From: an uncultured Lachnospiraceae bacterium
GTDB taxonomy: Bacteria > Bacillota > Clostridia > Lachnospirales > Lachnospiraceae
DNA: 60,273 bases
Assembly: GCA_944380605.1 (NCBI GenBank)
Contig: CALWIA010000014.1
Span: 1 to 60,273 of the forward strand
Direction of reading: 5' to 3'
A program made the translations under genes and the position numbers. The notes below the pieces were generated by a model. It searched no databases, was not told the origin of the DNA, and saw nothing but the letters and a program-made list of their open reading frames with translations. Of this stretch, positions 40,476 through 48,824 are shown in pieces. The number at the start of each line of letters is the position of its first letter. The first letter of the stretch is position 1.

Positions 40476-40484
40476 TCCTTTCCG

Positions 40485-40513
40485 TTGCTTTTTTTACGCC
40501 GGTTCAGTATAAT
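40485..40513 (+). promoter_or_regulatory. ROK gene promoter
   Basis: TTGCTT (40485-40490), 17 bp, perfect TATAAT (40508-40513), 25 bp before the ATG. Confidence 0.75.
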
Positions 40514-40538
40514 GAATAGGTATCAGGAGGCAAAACCT

Positions 40539-41654
40539 ATGGAACCTTTTTCTCTGAAAGAAATCCGGCAGCAGAACCTGCGGAGAGTCTACCGGCTGAT
40601 CTGCGGATCTCACCCCATATCCCGTTCCCGGATTGCCGCCGCCCTGGGCATGAGCCTGCCTACGGTGACGCAGCATCTGGAAACCCTGATGGAAAGCGGC
40701 CTGATCCGGCAGGATGGCTTTATGGCTTCTTCCATCGGGCGGCGGGCGGCGGCCTACGTGCCCTGTCCTTCCGCCCGGGCGGCCGTGGGCGCGGAGATTC
40801 TGCCCCATCAGCTGACCATAGCCGCCGCCGGTCTGGACGGAGAAATTCTCGGATCCGTATCCTGCCCGCTGGATTTTCACCCCGGTGATTCTTATTTTGA
40901 ATCCCTGGCTCAGGCCATTCTCGGCCTGCTGTCCCGCCTGTCTGTCCCGGCGGAACACGTGCTGGGCGCCGGCATCGGCCTCCAGGGCCTGGTGTCTCCC
41001 GACGGACAGGAAGTGATCTACGGCCGCATTTCCAACTGCACCGGCATGAAGGCGGATCCACTGCAGAAGCGGCTGCCTTTTCCCTGCCGTTTCCGCCACG
41101 ACGCCGAATGCGCCGCCGCCCTGGAACTGTGGGAGCGGCCTGCCTGCACCGACGCCATCTATCTGTCTCTCAGCATGCACCTGGGCGGCGCCATTCTCTT
41201 AAACGGCTCCATTCAGGAGGGGCGCTGGGGGGTTTTTGAACACATGACCCTGGAAGAAGATGGCCCGCTGTGCTACTGCGGAAAGCGGGGGTGCCTGGAA
41301 TGCTACTGTTCTGCCGAGGCCCTGACCGGGGGCGAAAGCCTGGAAGGGTTTTTTGGCGCCCTGCGCGGCGGGGATCCGGACCATGCCGCCCGCTGGGACC
41401 GGTATCTGCGCCGGCTGGCCCAGGCGGTCAACAACCTGCGGATGGTCATGGACACTCTGGTGATTCTGGGGGGCCACATCGCGCCCTACCTGCTTCCGGA
41501 AGACCTGGACCGGCTGTTTACGCTGATTCAGCAGCGCAGCGCGTTTCCGGAACCGGACAATTTCCTGCTCACCGGCGTGCAGAAGCCCTGCGCCATTGCC
41601 CTGGGCGCCGCCATTCCCTATCTGCGGGAATTTCTGGCCCAGCCGGACCTTTAA
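40539..41654 (+). CDS. ROK-family transcriptional repressor
   Basis: A 371-residue ROK repressor. An N-terminal winged helix (about 10-65, SRSRIAAALGMSLPTVTQHL) is fused to a sugar-kinase-like domain. The ROK zinc motif is present as CYCGKRGCLEC, and the glycine-rich VILGGHIAPYL lies near the end. Such proteins release DNA on binding a sugar or sugar derivative. ATG 40539 has AGGAGG 8 nt upstream. It sits between the divergent SDR gene and the downstream dehydratase gene, 78 bp away, so it likely controls both. Confidence 0.9.
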   Translation: MEPFSLKEIRQQNLRRVYRLICGSHPISRSRIAAALGMSLPTVTQHLETLMESGLIRQDGFMASSIGRRAAAYVPCPSARAAVGAEILPHQLTIAAAGLDGEILGSVSCPLDFHPGDSYFESLAQAILGLLSRLSVPAEHVLGAGIGLQGLVSPDGQEVIYGRISNCTGMKADPLQKRLPFPCRFRHDAECAAALELWERPACTDAIYLSLSMHLGGAILLNGSIQEGRWGVFEHMTLEEDGPLCYCGKRGCLECYCSAEALTGGESLEGFFGALRGGDPDHAARWDRYLRRLAQAVNNLRMVMDTLVILGGHIAPYLLPEDLDRLFTLIQQRSAFPEPDNFLLTGVQKPCAIALGAAIPYLREFLAQPDL

Positions 41655-41732
41655 CCGCCTGTTTTTTGCCGCCGTCCCAACCCGGGCCGCGGCGGTTCAT
41701 CTTTACTATTATACAAAGGGGGATTTACAGAC

Positions 41733-43487
41733 ATGCGTTGTCTCATCAGTCAGAAAATGCGCCAGCTGGCTCCGGAAATGGACCCGCTGCGCATCGGAAC
41801 CGGCTGGAAGCCGGAAGATCTGTCCAAACCTCAGATTTTTATTGAAAGCACCTTCGGCGACAGCCACCCCGGCAGCGGCCATCTGGACCGGCTGGTGGAG
41901 GAAGTGCGGGCCGGCGCCGCCGAGGCCGGCGGCCACGGAGCCCGGTACTTCTGCACCGATATCTGTGACGGCGAAAGCCAGGGTACCGACGGCATCAACT
42001 ACAGCCTGGTCAGCCGGGAAATCATCGCCAACATGATCGAAATCCAGGCCAAGGCCACGCCCTTTGACGCCGGCGTCTACCTGGCCAGCTGCGACAAGGG
42101 CATGCCCGGCAACCTTATGGGCCTGATGCGGGTAGACATCCCGTCGGTGGTGGTGTCCGGAGGCACCATGAATGCCGGTCCCGATATGCTGACCCTGGGA
42201 CAGCTGGGCATGTACAGCGCCCGGTACGAGCGGGGGGAAATCGACGAGGACGCCTTAAACTGGGCCAAGGAAAACGCCTGCCCCAGCTGCGGCGCCTGCT
42301 CCTTCATCGGCACCGCCTCCACCATGCAGATCATGGCCGAGGCCCTGGGCCTGGCCCTGCCGGGCAGCGCCCTGATGCCGGCCACCAGCCCGGACCTGCT
42401 GTCCTACGCCAGAGAAGCCGGCCGCCGGGCCGTGGAAATGGCGGGGGACGATTCCATGCGTCCCAGCCGCATCGTCACCATGGACAGTTTTGAAAACGCC
42501 ATTCTGGTGCACGCCGCTATTTCCGGCAGCACCAACTGCCTGCTGCACCTGCCGGCCATCGCCCATGAACTGGGCCTTGTCATCACCGGAGACACCTTTG
42601 ACCGTCTCCATCGGAACGCCCGGTATCTGCTGGATGTGCGCCCCGCCGGCCGCTGGCCCGCGGAAGTCTTCTACTACGCGGGAGGCGTGCCCGCCATTAT
42701 GGAAGAAATCCGCCGCCACCTGCATCTGGACGTGATGACCGTCACCGGACGCACCCTGGGCGAAAACCTGGACGAACTGAAGCGGAACGGCTTTTATGAA
42801 CGGTGCGGCCGCTGGCTGGAAGCCTTCAATCAGCGGTACGGCAGCCATCTGACCCGGGAAGACATCATCCGCCCCTATGACCAGGCGCTGGGCACCGATG
42901 GCAGCATCGCCATCCTCCGGGGCAACCTGGCCCCCGATGGAGCGGTAATCAAGCACACCGCCTGCCCCAAAGAGATGTTCACCGCCGTGCTGCGGGCCCG
43001 CCCCTTCGACAGCGAAGAGGAATGCCTGGACGCCGTGCTGCACCATAAGGTGGAAAAAGGCGACGCCGTCTTTATCCGATACGAAGGCCCCAAAGGCAGC
43101 GGCATGCCGGAAATGTTCTATACCTCGGAAGCCATCAGCAGCGACAAAGAACTGGGCCGCAGCATTGCCCTGATCACCGACGGACGCTTCTCCGGCGCCT
43201 CCACCGGCCCGGTCATCGGCCACTGCAGTCCGGAAGCCGCCGACGGCGGCCCCATCGCCCTGGTGGAGGAAGGGGACCTGATCGAAATCGACGTGCCCGG
43301 GCGGAAGCTGAACATCATCGGCGTACAGGGCCAGCGAAAAACGCCGGAAGAAATGGAACAGATTCTGGCCGAGCGCCGCGCGGCGTGGAAACCCCGGAAG
43401 CGCCGGTACCAGACCGGCGTCATGCGGCTGTTTGGCGAACTGGCCGCCAGCCCCATGAAGGGCGCCTACCTGGAATACAAAGACTGA
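41733..43487 (+). CDS. IlvD/Edd-family dehydratase (probable sugar-acid dehydratase)
   Basis: A 584-residue Fe-S dehydratase of the IlvD/Edd family. Cluster-binding cysteines are in LASCDKGMPGN and ACPSCGACSF, with an upstream Cys in FCTDICDGESQGTDG. ALITDGRFSGASTGPVIGH is the family C-terminal signature. The family includes dihydroxyacid dehydratase, 6-phosphogluconate, xylonate, arabinonate and galactonate dehydratases. The ROK repressor and SDR next door favour a sugar acid over valine/isoleucine synthesis, and no ilv genes are near. AAGGGGG precedes the ATG. Confidence 0.88.
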   Translation: MRCLISQKMRQLAPEMDPLRIGTGWKPEDLSKPQIFIESTFGDSHPGSGHLDRLVEEVRAGAAEAGGHGARYFCTDICDGESQGTDGINYSLVSREIIANMIEIQAKATPFDAGVYLASCDKGMPGNLMGLMRVDIPSVVVSGGTMNAGPDMLTLGQLGMYSARYERGEIDEDALNWAKENACPSCGACSFIGTASTMQIMAEALGLALPGSALMPATSPDLLSYAREAGRRAVEMAGDDSMRPSRIVTMDSFENAILVHAAISGSTNCLLHLPAIAHELGLVITGDTFDRLHRNARYLLDVRPAGRWPAEVFYYAGGVPAIMEEIRRHLHLDVMTVTGRTLGENLDELKRNGFYERCGRWLEAFNQRYGSHLTREDIIRPYDQALGTDGSIAILRGNLAPDGAVIKHTACPKEMFTAVLRARPFDSEEECLDAVLHHKVEKGDAVFIRYEGPKGSGMPEMFYTSEAISSDKELGRSIALITDGRFSGASTGPVIGHCSPEAADGGPIALVEEGDLIEIDVPGRKLNIIGVQGQRKTPEEMEQILAERRAAWKPRKRRYQTGVMRLFGELAASPMKGAYLEYKD

Positions 43488-43491
43488 CCGT

Positions 43492-43866
43492 TCAGATTCC
43501 CATCTGTTCAAACAACGCCCGCAGTTCTTCTGCTTCTTTGAGGGAAGGACGCCAGCCCCAGCGCTTTGGATCTACCTGCCAGCCGGGGCCGGCGCCTTCC
43601 CGCGGGCTTACTTCTACTCCCTCTCCCTCCAGCAGCAGCTTCTGCATGTCATAGGTTTCAAAGGAGGCGGCTCCGCTTAATACGCCGGCGGCATTGACCA
43701 CCCGATGGGCCGGAACTTCCGGGCCCAGCAGCCCCTGCCGCAGGCCGTACCCCACCTGTCTGGCGTGGCTCGGCGCCCCGCATAACAGGGCGATCTGCCC
43801 GTAAGAAGCGGTCTTCCCTTCCGGAATCCTGGCGCAGACAATGGCCGCTCTTTTATAAAAATCCAT
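43492..43866 (-). CDS. Alkyltransferase-like protein (MGMT fold, Cys replaced by Ala)
   Basis: A 124-residue protein of the O6-alkylguanine-DNA alkyltransferase DNA-binding fold. The active-site PCHRV of true MGMT reads PAHRVV at 52-57, with Ala53 in place of the alkyl-accepting Cys. This defines alkyltransferase-like (ATL) proteins, which bind O6-alkylguanine and flag it for nucleotide excision repair without removing the alkyl group. KTASYGQIA and the helix-turn-helix region ARQVGYGLR are conserved. Convergent with the dehydratase gene. Confidence 0.88.
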   Translation of the reverse strand: MDFYKRAAIVCARIPEGKTASYGQIALLCGAPSHARQVGYGLRQGLLGPEVPAHRVVNAAGVLSGAASFETYDMQKLLLEGEGVEVSPREGAGPGWQVDPKRWGWRPSLKEAEELRALFEQMGI

Positions 43867-43889
43867 CTCTCTTCCCTTTCCCCGCTTCC

Positions 43890-43918
43890 TTGCGGTTTTT
43901 CCGTTTCCGTGCTACTAT
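43890..43918 (+). promoter_or_regulatory. Promoter of the 43964 flavin reductase gene
   Basis: TTGCGG (43890-43895), 17 bp, TACTAT (43913-43918), 45 bp before the ATG. Confidence 0.55.
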
Positions 43919-43963
43919 GAAAAAGAAGCCTGTCGGACTCATTCAAATAAGGAGGATCCTTTT

Positions 43964-44524
43964 ATGAGAAAAAATTTCGGAGCCAAACCATACACATATC
44001 CCCAGCCGGTTCTGATCATCGCCAGCTACGATGAAGCCGGCACGCCCGACGCCATGAACGCCGCCTGGGGCGGCATCAGCGACGATACCCAGATCTCCAT
44101 GTGCCTCAGCGCCGGCCACAAGACCGTGAAAAACATCCTGGCCCGCAAGGCCTTTACCGTCAGCATGGCCGACGCGGCTCACACGGCGGAATGCGACTAC
44201 GTAGGCATCGTCTCCGCCAACGACGTGCCGGACAAGCTGGCCCGGGCCGGCTTCCACACCACCCGGTCGGAGTTTGTGGACGCGCCGCTGATCGACGAAC
44301 TGCCCATGGCCCTGGAATGCCGCCTGATCAACTACGACCCGGATTCCTGCCGCATGACCGGCGAAATCGTCAACGTCAGCGCCGATGAGCGGATCCTGGA
44401 CGCCGAAGGGAAGATCGATCCCGACCTGCTGCAGCCCATCACCTTCGACCCGGTTCACAACACCTACCGGAAGCTGGGCGAAAAGGCCGGAAACGCCTTC
44501 CAGGACGGCCTGAAATTCAAATAA
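43964..44524 (+). CDS. Flavin reductase-like FMN-binding protein
   Basis: A 186-residue protein of the flavin reductase-like/flavoredoxin family (split beta-barrel FMN fold). The N-terminus KPYTYPQPVLIIASYDEAG and the central MNAAWGGISDDTQISMCLS with HKTVKNI match the family, which reduces flavins or passes electrons from FMN. No partner is adjacent. AAGGAGG precedes the ATG. Monocistronic, convergent with a LysR gene; an imperfect GC-rich hairpin (about 44536-44569) lies between them. Confidence 0.88.
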   Translation: MRKNFGAKPYTYPQPVLIIASYDEAGTPDAMNAAWGGISDDTQISMCLSAGHKTVKNILARKAFTVSMADAAHTAECDYVGIVSANDVPDKLARAGFHTTRSEFVDAPLIDELPMALECRLINYDPDSCRMTGEIVNVSADERILDAEGKIDPDLLQPITFDPVHNTYRKLGEKAGNAFQDGLKFK

Positions 44525-44551
44525 TACCCTTCAGATACGGCATCGGACGGA

Positions 44552-45502
44552 TCACCGCCCGGTGCCGTACTGGTTTAAAAAAGTCTCCATGGCCCGGGTC
44601 ATGTAGCGGCTGCGCTTGTAGTAAAAATAGATATTCCGCTGGTTGACGCTTCCCTTCGGGCAGAAAAAGACAATGCGGGAATCCGAAGGCACGTTGCGGA
44701 TCAGCGTGTCGGTGACAAAGGCAATCCCCATGCCGTAGCAGGCCAGATGGTAGGCGGTCATCTGCTGGTCCAGATCCAGCAGAATCCGGGGGTGTCGGAT
44801 GCCGGCTTCCGCCAGCAGCGTCTCCGACCGCTCCCGGGTGTCGTTGCCCGGCTTCAGCAGCAGAAACGGCTCTTCTTCAAACCACCCCAGATCCACCGCC
44901 GGCCACGTCTCCGGCAGATGCCGGCCCTCCCGCACCCCTGCCGCGTCCAGCATGGCGCCGGCCAGGGCTTCTTCCTTTCCCGCCAGCATGGGCCGGGGCA
45001 CCGCCAGCAGCAGGTGTTCTGCCGAGAACTTTCTCCGCTCATAGATGGATTCGGAAAACAGATAGTTGTCAATCACCAGATCCAGAGAACCGGAAAGCAG
45101 CTGCCGCTCCAGCTGTTTGGTGTTGGATTCCACCAGGTTGACCTCCACCCCCGGGTAGTCCTTCATAAACCGCTGCAGAATCGGCGGCAGGATGTAGGAA
45201 GTAAACAGGTTGCTGCCCCCTATGGCCAGGTGGCCCGCCCGCAGCCCTTCCAGGTCGTTGAGATAGTTGCCGAACTCATTTTCCATATCCATCAGCCGTT
45301 CCACGCAGCGGATATACCGCTCGCCGCACTGGGTCAGCCCCGGCGGCGACGTGCTCCGGTCAAAAATCGGCGCCCCCAGCTTTTTTTCCACCTTTTTCAC
45401 CATGGCGCTTAAGGAAGGCTGGGTGATGTAAAGCTTTTCCGCCGCCTTGGAAAAGCTGCCGGTCTTGTATACCTCGTACACATACTCCTTTCCTTCAAAC
45501 AT
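44552..45502 (-). CDS. LysR-family regulator, likely of aspA
   Basis: A 316-residue LysR regulator. The N-terminal helix-turn-helix reads GSFSKAAEKLYITQPSLSAM, with the usual VEKKLGAPIFDRS linker start, then an effector-binding domain. It is divergent from aspartase with 145 bp between the starts. A good LysR box (45523-45540) lies just downstream of its own -10, fitting autorepression plus control of aspA. The effector is not predictable. Confidence 0.88.
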   Translation of the reverse strand: MFEGKEYVYEVYKTGSFSKAAEKLYITQPSLSAMVKKVEKKLGAPIFDRSTSPPGLTQCGERYIRCVERLMDMENEFGNYLNDLEGLRAGHLAIGGSNLFTSYILPPILQRFMKDYPGVEVNLVESNTKQLERQLLSGSLDLVIDNYLFSESIYERRKFSAEHLLLAVPRPMLAGKEEALAGAMLDAAGVREGRHLPETWPAVDLGWFEEEPFLLLKPGNDTRERSETLLAEAGIRHPRILLDLDQQMTAYHLACYGMGIAFVTDTLIRNVPSDSRIVFFCPKGSVNQRNIYFYYKRSRYMTRAMETFLNQYGTGR

Positions 45503-45522
45503 CGCTGCATCCCCCCTCTTGT

Positions 45523-45540
45523 TATAGTCATACGTCTATA
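45523..45540. promoter_or_regulatory. LysR-type operator between LysR gene and aspA
   Basis: TATAG-8 bp-CTATA (45523-45540), an 18-bp dyad containing the T-N11-A LysR motif. Confidence 0.6.
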
Positions 45541-45543
45541 ATT

Positions 45544-45571
45544 ATTATATCAGTATTTATATTTGAACTAA
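45544..45571 (-). promoter_or_regulatory. Promoter of the aspA-linked LysR gene
   Basis: Minus strand TTAGTT (45571-45566), 16 bp, TATAAT (45549-45544). Its -35 overlaps the aspA -35. Confidence 0.55.
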
Positions 45572-45591
45572 TCGTACCACGGTTCTATAAT
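45563..45591 (+). promoter_or_regulatory. aspA promoter
   Basis: TTGAAC (45563-45568), 17 bp, TATAAT (45586-45591), 56 bp before the ATG. Confidence 0.75.
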
Positions 45592-45647
45592 AAACGCAAC
45601 AGGGAACGCAGGTTCCCGCATACGACTCAGACAAGGGGAATGGAACC

Positions 45648-47090
45648 ATGGAAGAAACGAAGACTACATACCGCCTGGAACACGATTCCATCGGCGAAAA
45701 ACAGGTACCGGCGGACGCCTACTACGGCGTACAGACCCTCCGGGCCTCGGAAAATTTTCATATTACCGGACTGTACACCCATCCGGAGATGCTGATCAGC
45801 ATCGCTCAGATCAAAAAAGCCGCCGCCATCACCAATTTTGAGGCGGGACGGCTGGACAAAAAGCGGGCCACCGCCATTGTCAAAGCCTGCGAGGAAATTA
45901 TCGAAGGAAAGCTTCACGACCAGTTTATCGTAGACCCCATTCAGGGCGGCGCCGGCACGTCTTTGAACATGAATGCCAACGAAGTCATCGCCAACCGGGC
46001 CATCGAACTGCTGGGGGGCCAGAAGGGGGACTACACCCTGGTCAACCCCAACGACCACGTCAACTACGGCCAGTCCACCAACGACGTATTCCCGTCCTGC
46101 GGACGGATGACCGCCATCAAGCTGCTGGAAAAAGCCAGAAAGCAGCTGGAACGGCTTCACGATACGCTGATGAAAAAGAGCGAGGAATTTGACTCGGTAA
46201 TCAAGATGGGGCGCACCCAGCTGCAGGACGCCGTCCCCATCCGGCTGGGACAGGAATTTCACGCCTACAGTTCCGCCATTCAGCGGGACATCCGGCGGTT
46301 TGAACATGCCAAAAACGAGATGGGCGCCTTAAACATCGGCGGCACCGCTATCGGCACCGGATTAAACGCCGACGTGCAGTATTTCCAGAAGGTGGTGGAA
46401 AACCTGGCGCTGGTGTCCGGCTTAAACCTCTATCAGTCCTTTGACTTGATCGACGCCACCCAGAACCTGGACGGCTACGCTTCTGTTTCCGGCACCGTCA
46501 AGACCTGCGCCATCAACCTGTCCAAGATGTCCAACGACCTGCGGCTGATGTCCTCCGGTCCCCGGGCGGGATTCGGCGAAATCAACCTGCCGCCGAAGCA
46601 GAACGGCTCTTCCATTATGCCGGGCAAGGTCAATCCTGTAATTCCGGAAGTGGTCAACCAGGTGGCCTTCAACATCATCGGCAACGACATGACCATCGCC
46701 ATGGCCACGGAAGCGGGTCAGCTGGAGCTCAACGCCTTTGAACCTATTATTTTCTACAACCTGTTCCAGTCCATCGAAACCCTGTCCTTCGCGGTGCAGA
46801 CTCTGGTGGACAACTGCATTTCCGGCATCACCGCCAATGTGGACACCTGCCGCAATGAAGTGCTCAACAGCGTAGGCATCATCACCGCCATCTGCCCCCA
46901 CGTGGGCTACGACCGGGCCGCCGTGCTGGCCAAAGAAGCCATTCACACCGGCGCTTCCGTGCGGGATCTGATCCTGCGGGACGGCCTTCTGACGGAACAG
47001 GAACTGGATACCATTCTGGACCCCTATTCCATGACGGAACCGGGCATTTCCGGAGAAGAACTGCTGACCAAAAATCCTGGGATTCTGTAG
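45648..47090 (+). CDS. aspA: Aspartate ammonia-lyase
   Basis: A 480-residue aspartase/fumarase superfamily enzyme that converts aspartate to fumarate and ammonia. Conserved features are DAYYGVQTLRA at the N-terminus, NYGQSTNDVFPS, KMGRTQLQDAVPIRLGQEF, and the superfamily signature GSSIMPGKVNPVIPE. The GTAIGTGLN stretch also fits aspartase. It supplies fumarate for reduction in anaerobic amino-acid fermentation. GGGGAATGGAACC precedes the ATG. A clean terminator follows. Confidence 0.95.
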   Translation: MEETKTTYRLEHDSIGEKQVPADAYYGVQTLRASENFHITGLYTHPEMLISIAQIKKAAAITNFEAGRLDKKRATAIVKACEEIIEGKLHDQFIVDPIQGGAGTSLNMNANEVIANRAIELLGGQKGDYTLVNPNDHVNYGQSTNDVFPSCGRMTAIKLLEKARKQLERLHDTLMKKSEEFDSVIKMGRTQLQDAVPIRLGQEFHAYSSAIQRDIRRFEHAKNEMGALNIGGTAIGTGLNADVQYFQKVVENLALVSGLNLYQSFDLIDATQNLDGYASVSGTVKTCAINLSKMSNDLRLMSSGPRAGFGEINLPPKQNGSSIMPGKVNPVIPEVVNQVAFNIIGNDMTIAMATEAGQLELNAFEPIIFYNLFQSIETLSFAVQTLVDNCISGITANVDTCRNEVLNSVGIITAICPHVGYDRAAVLAKEAIHTGASVRDLILRDGLLTEQELDTILDPYSMTEPGISGEELLTKNPGIL

Positions 47091-47110
47091 CGGGATCTTC
47101 CTCTCAAAAA

Positions 47111-47145
47111 AACGCTCCTGTCGCTGCGGCAGGAGCGTTTTCTTT
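47111..47145 (+). terminator. aspA terminator
   Basis: AACGCTCCTG (47111-47120), 9-nt loop, CAGGAGCGTT (47130-47139), then TTCTTTC. Confidence 0.9.
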
Positions 47146-47161
47146 CCTGAAAGGCCATATA

Positions 47162-47190
47162 TTGACACAGTGTCAGAATTGTGGTATGGT
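47162..47190 (+). promoter_or_regulatory. Promoter of the DUF362-TetR-AKR operon
   Basis: Perfect TTGACA (47162-47167), 17 bp, TATGGT (47185-47190). The first operator covers the -35 box. Confidence 0.8.
47163..47175. promoter_or_regulatory. TetR-type operator 1
   Basis: TGACACAGTGTCA, perfect 6-1-6 palindrome overlapping the -35 box; the repeat extends as ATATTGACAC...GTGTCAGAAT in both copies. Confidence 0.75.
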
Positions 47191-47198
47191 TTTTATAT

Positions 47199-47211
47199 TG
47201 ACACGGTGTCA
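47199..47211. promoter_or_regulatory. TetR-type operator 2
   Basis: TGACACGGTGTCA, same palindrome as operator 1 with centres 36 bp apart, at the expected transcription start. Confidence 0.75.
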
Positions 47212-47244
47212 GAATCACTGCATTGCAAGGAGGAAGCCAAGATC

Positions 47245-48135
47245 ATGAAAGCAAAGGTTTTTTTCAGCAGAGAAATCACCCCTGAACAAGTAGTAGAGCT
47301 GTATCATGCCCTTCAGATTCAGCTGCCGGGGAAAGTGGCTGTCAAGGTGCATTCCGGTGAAAAGGGCAACCAGAATTTTCTCCATCCGGAATTCTGGAAA
47401 CCTATGGTGGAGGAAGTACACGGCACCATCGTAGAATGCAACACCGCCTACGGCGACGCCAGCGGCGGCGTGCGGGACCATACGGACTCTCACTGGAAGC
47501 TGATGGAGGAACACGGGTGGACCCGGTATTTCCCCGTAGATCTGATGGACGCGGAAGGCCCGGACGTGGTTTGGCCCATTCCGCAGGGAAAGGTCCTGAA
47601 GGAAAATCATCTGGGCAAAAACATCGTCAACTATGACTCCATGCTGGTTCTGGCCCATTTTAAAGGCCACCCCATGGGCGGCTACGGCGGAGCCTTAAAG
47701 CAGCTTGCCATCGGCTGCGCTTCCCGGGCCGGCAAAGCCCTGATTCATTCCGCCGGCCAGACGGACGACCGTTTCCAGACCTGGCAGCAGCACGCGGATA
47801 AAGTCCAGTTTCCCGAGGCCATGGCAGACGCCGCTTTCAGCGTGGCCGAGCATTTTAAAGGCAGAATCGCCTATATCAACGTCATGAAAAATCTGTCGGT
47901 AGACTGCGACTGCTGCATGGTGGCCGAAGATCCCTGCATGAAAGACATCGGCATTCTGGCTTCTCTGGATCCGGTAGCCATCGACCAGGCCTGCATCGAT
48001 CTGGTGCTGCGCTCGGACGATCCCGGAAAAGAACACTTTATGGAACGGGTCAACAGCCGCAACGGTATCCACACCATTGAAACCGCTGCCAGCCTGGGGT
48101 TTGGTTCCCGGGAGTATGAACTGACGGAACTGTAA
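47245..48135 (+). CDS. DUF362 domain protein
   Basis: A 296-residue DUF362 protein. Family-like segments are KVAVKVHSGEKGNQNFLHPE, HFKGHPMGGYGGALKQLAIG, and DPVAIDQACIDLV near the end. Many DUF362 proteins have an extra ferredoxin domain; this one does not, although VDCDCCMVAEDPC carries four cysteines and might bind a metal or cluster. Function is unknown. AAGGAGG lies about 11 nt before ATG 47245; 25 in-frame codons upstream overlap the operators and are rejected. It is the first gene of an operon with a TetR regulator and an Fe-S aldo/keto reductase-like protein. Confidence 0.85.
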   Translation: MKAKVFFSREITPEQVVELYHALQIQLPGKVAVKVHSGEKGNQNFLHPEFWKPMVEEVHGTIVECNTAYGDASGGVRDHTDSHWKLMEEHGWTRYFPVDLMDAEGPDVVWPIPQGKVLKENHLGKNIVNYDSMLVLAHFKGHPMGGYGGALKQLAIGCASRAGKALIHSAGQTDDRFQTWQQHADKVQFPEAMADAAFSVAEHFKGRIAYINVMKNLSVDCDCCMVAEDPCMKDIGILASLDPVAIDQACIDLVLRSDDPGKEHFMERVNSRNGIHTIETAASLGFGSREYELTEL

Positions 48136-48160
48136 TCGGAAACAGAAAGGAGGAACTCGC

Positions 48161-48790
48161 ATGCCGAAAGGTTCAGAAGAACTGACGCAGGCACGGAAAG
48201 AGGAAATTATCCGTTCCTGTGCCGCTCTGTATGAAACCACTGGTTTTAACGATATTACCATCCGGGACATCGGAGTCGGCACCTCCTTTACCCGTACCTC
48301 CATCTACAACTATTTCCAGACCAAAGAAGAAATTTTCCTGGCGCTGCTGCAGCAGGAATACCAATGCTGGGTCCAGGATCTGGAAGGGCTTCTGCGCAGT
48401 TCCCTTCCCATGGACGCGGCCCACTTCTCAGACGCTCTGGCGGCCACGCTGGAGCGGCGCGGCTGCATGCTGAAGCTGCTGGCCATGAATCTCTACGACA
48501 TCGAAGGGAACTGCCGTCTGGAAAACCTGACGGCGTTCAAACAGGTCTACAAGCAGGCATTGGAGACCCTCTCCCGCTGTCTGGAGCGATTTTTCCCAAA
48601 GATGACTGCGGCAGACATTCAGGAATTTCTGTACGCCTTTTTCCCGTTTCTGTTCGGCATCTACCCCTATACCAACGCCACAGAAAAACAGAAACAGGCC
48701 ATGGAACAGGCACATTTGGATTACCCGCGCTATACCATAAGCCAGATTGCCAGACCCTTTATCTTCCGGCTGCTGCTGTCTTTCGCTTAG
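48161..48790 (+). CDS. TetR-family regulator
   Basis: A 209-residue TetR repressor with the N-terminal helix-turn-helix around residues 26-55 (TIRDIGVGTSFTRTSIYNYF, then KEEIF). The C-terminal ligand domain is variable and gives no clue to the inducer. AAAGGAGG precedes the ATG, 25 bp after the DUF362 stop. As the middle gene of the operon, it probably represses its own promoter through the twin TGACAC-n-GTGTCA sites. Confidence 0.92.
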   Translation: MPKGSEELTQARKEEIIRSCAALYETTGFNDITIRDIGVGTSFTRTSIYNYFQTKEEIFLALLQQEYQCWVQDLEGLLRSSLPMDAAHFSDALAATLERRGCMLKLLAMNLYDIEGNCRLENLTAFKQVYKQALETLSRCLERFFPKMTAADIQEFLYAFFPFLFGIYPYTNATEKQKQAMEQAHLDYPRYTISQIARPFIFRLLLSFA

Positions 48791-48824
48791 CGGCCGTTCA
48801 TGTTCAGAAGGACAGGTGATACAT

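Noticed and set aside
41733..43487. ilvD (branched-chain amino-acid synthesis) as the name for the dehydratase
   Set aside because: No ilv or leu genes nearby, while ROK and SDR neighbours favour a sugar acid; family membership alone does not decide.
42255..43511. 418-codon minus-strand ORF opposite the dehydratase
   Set aside because: Antisense shadow; the dehydratase has cluster cysteines and family signatures.
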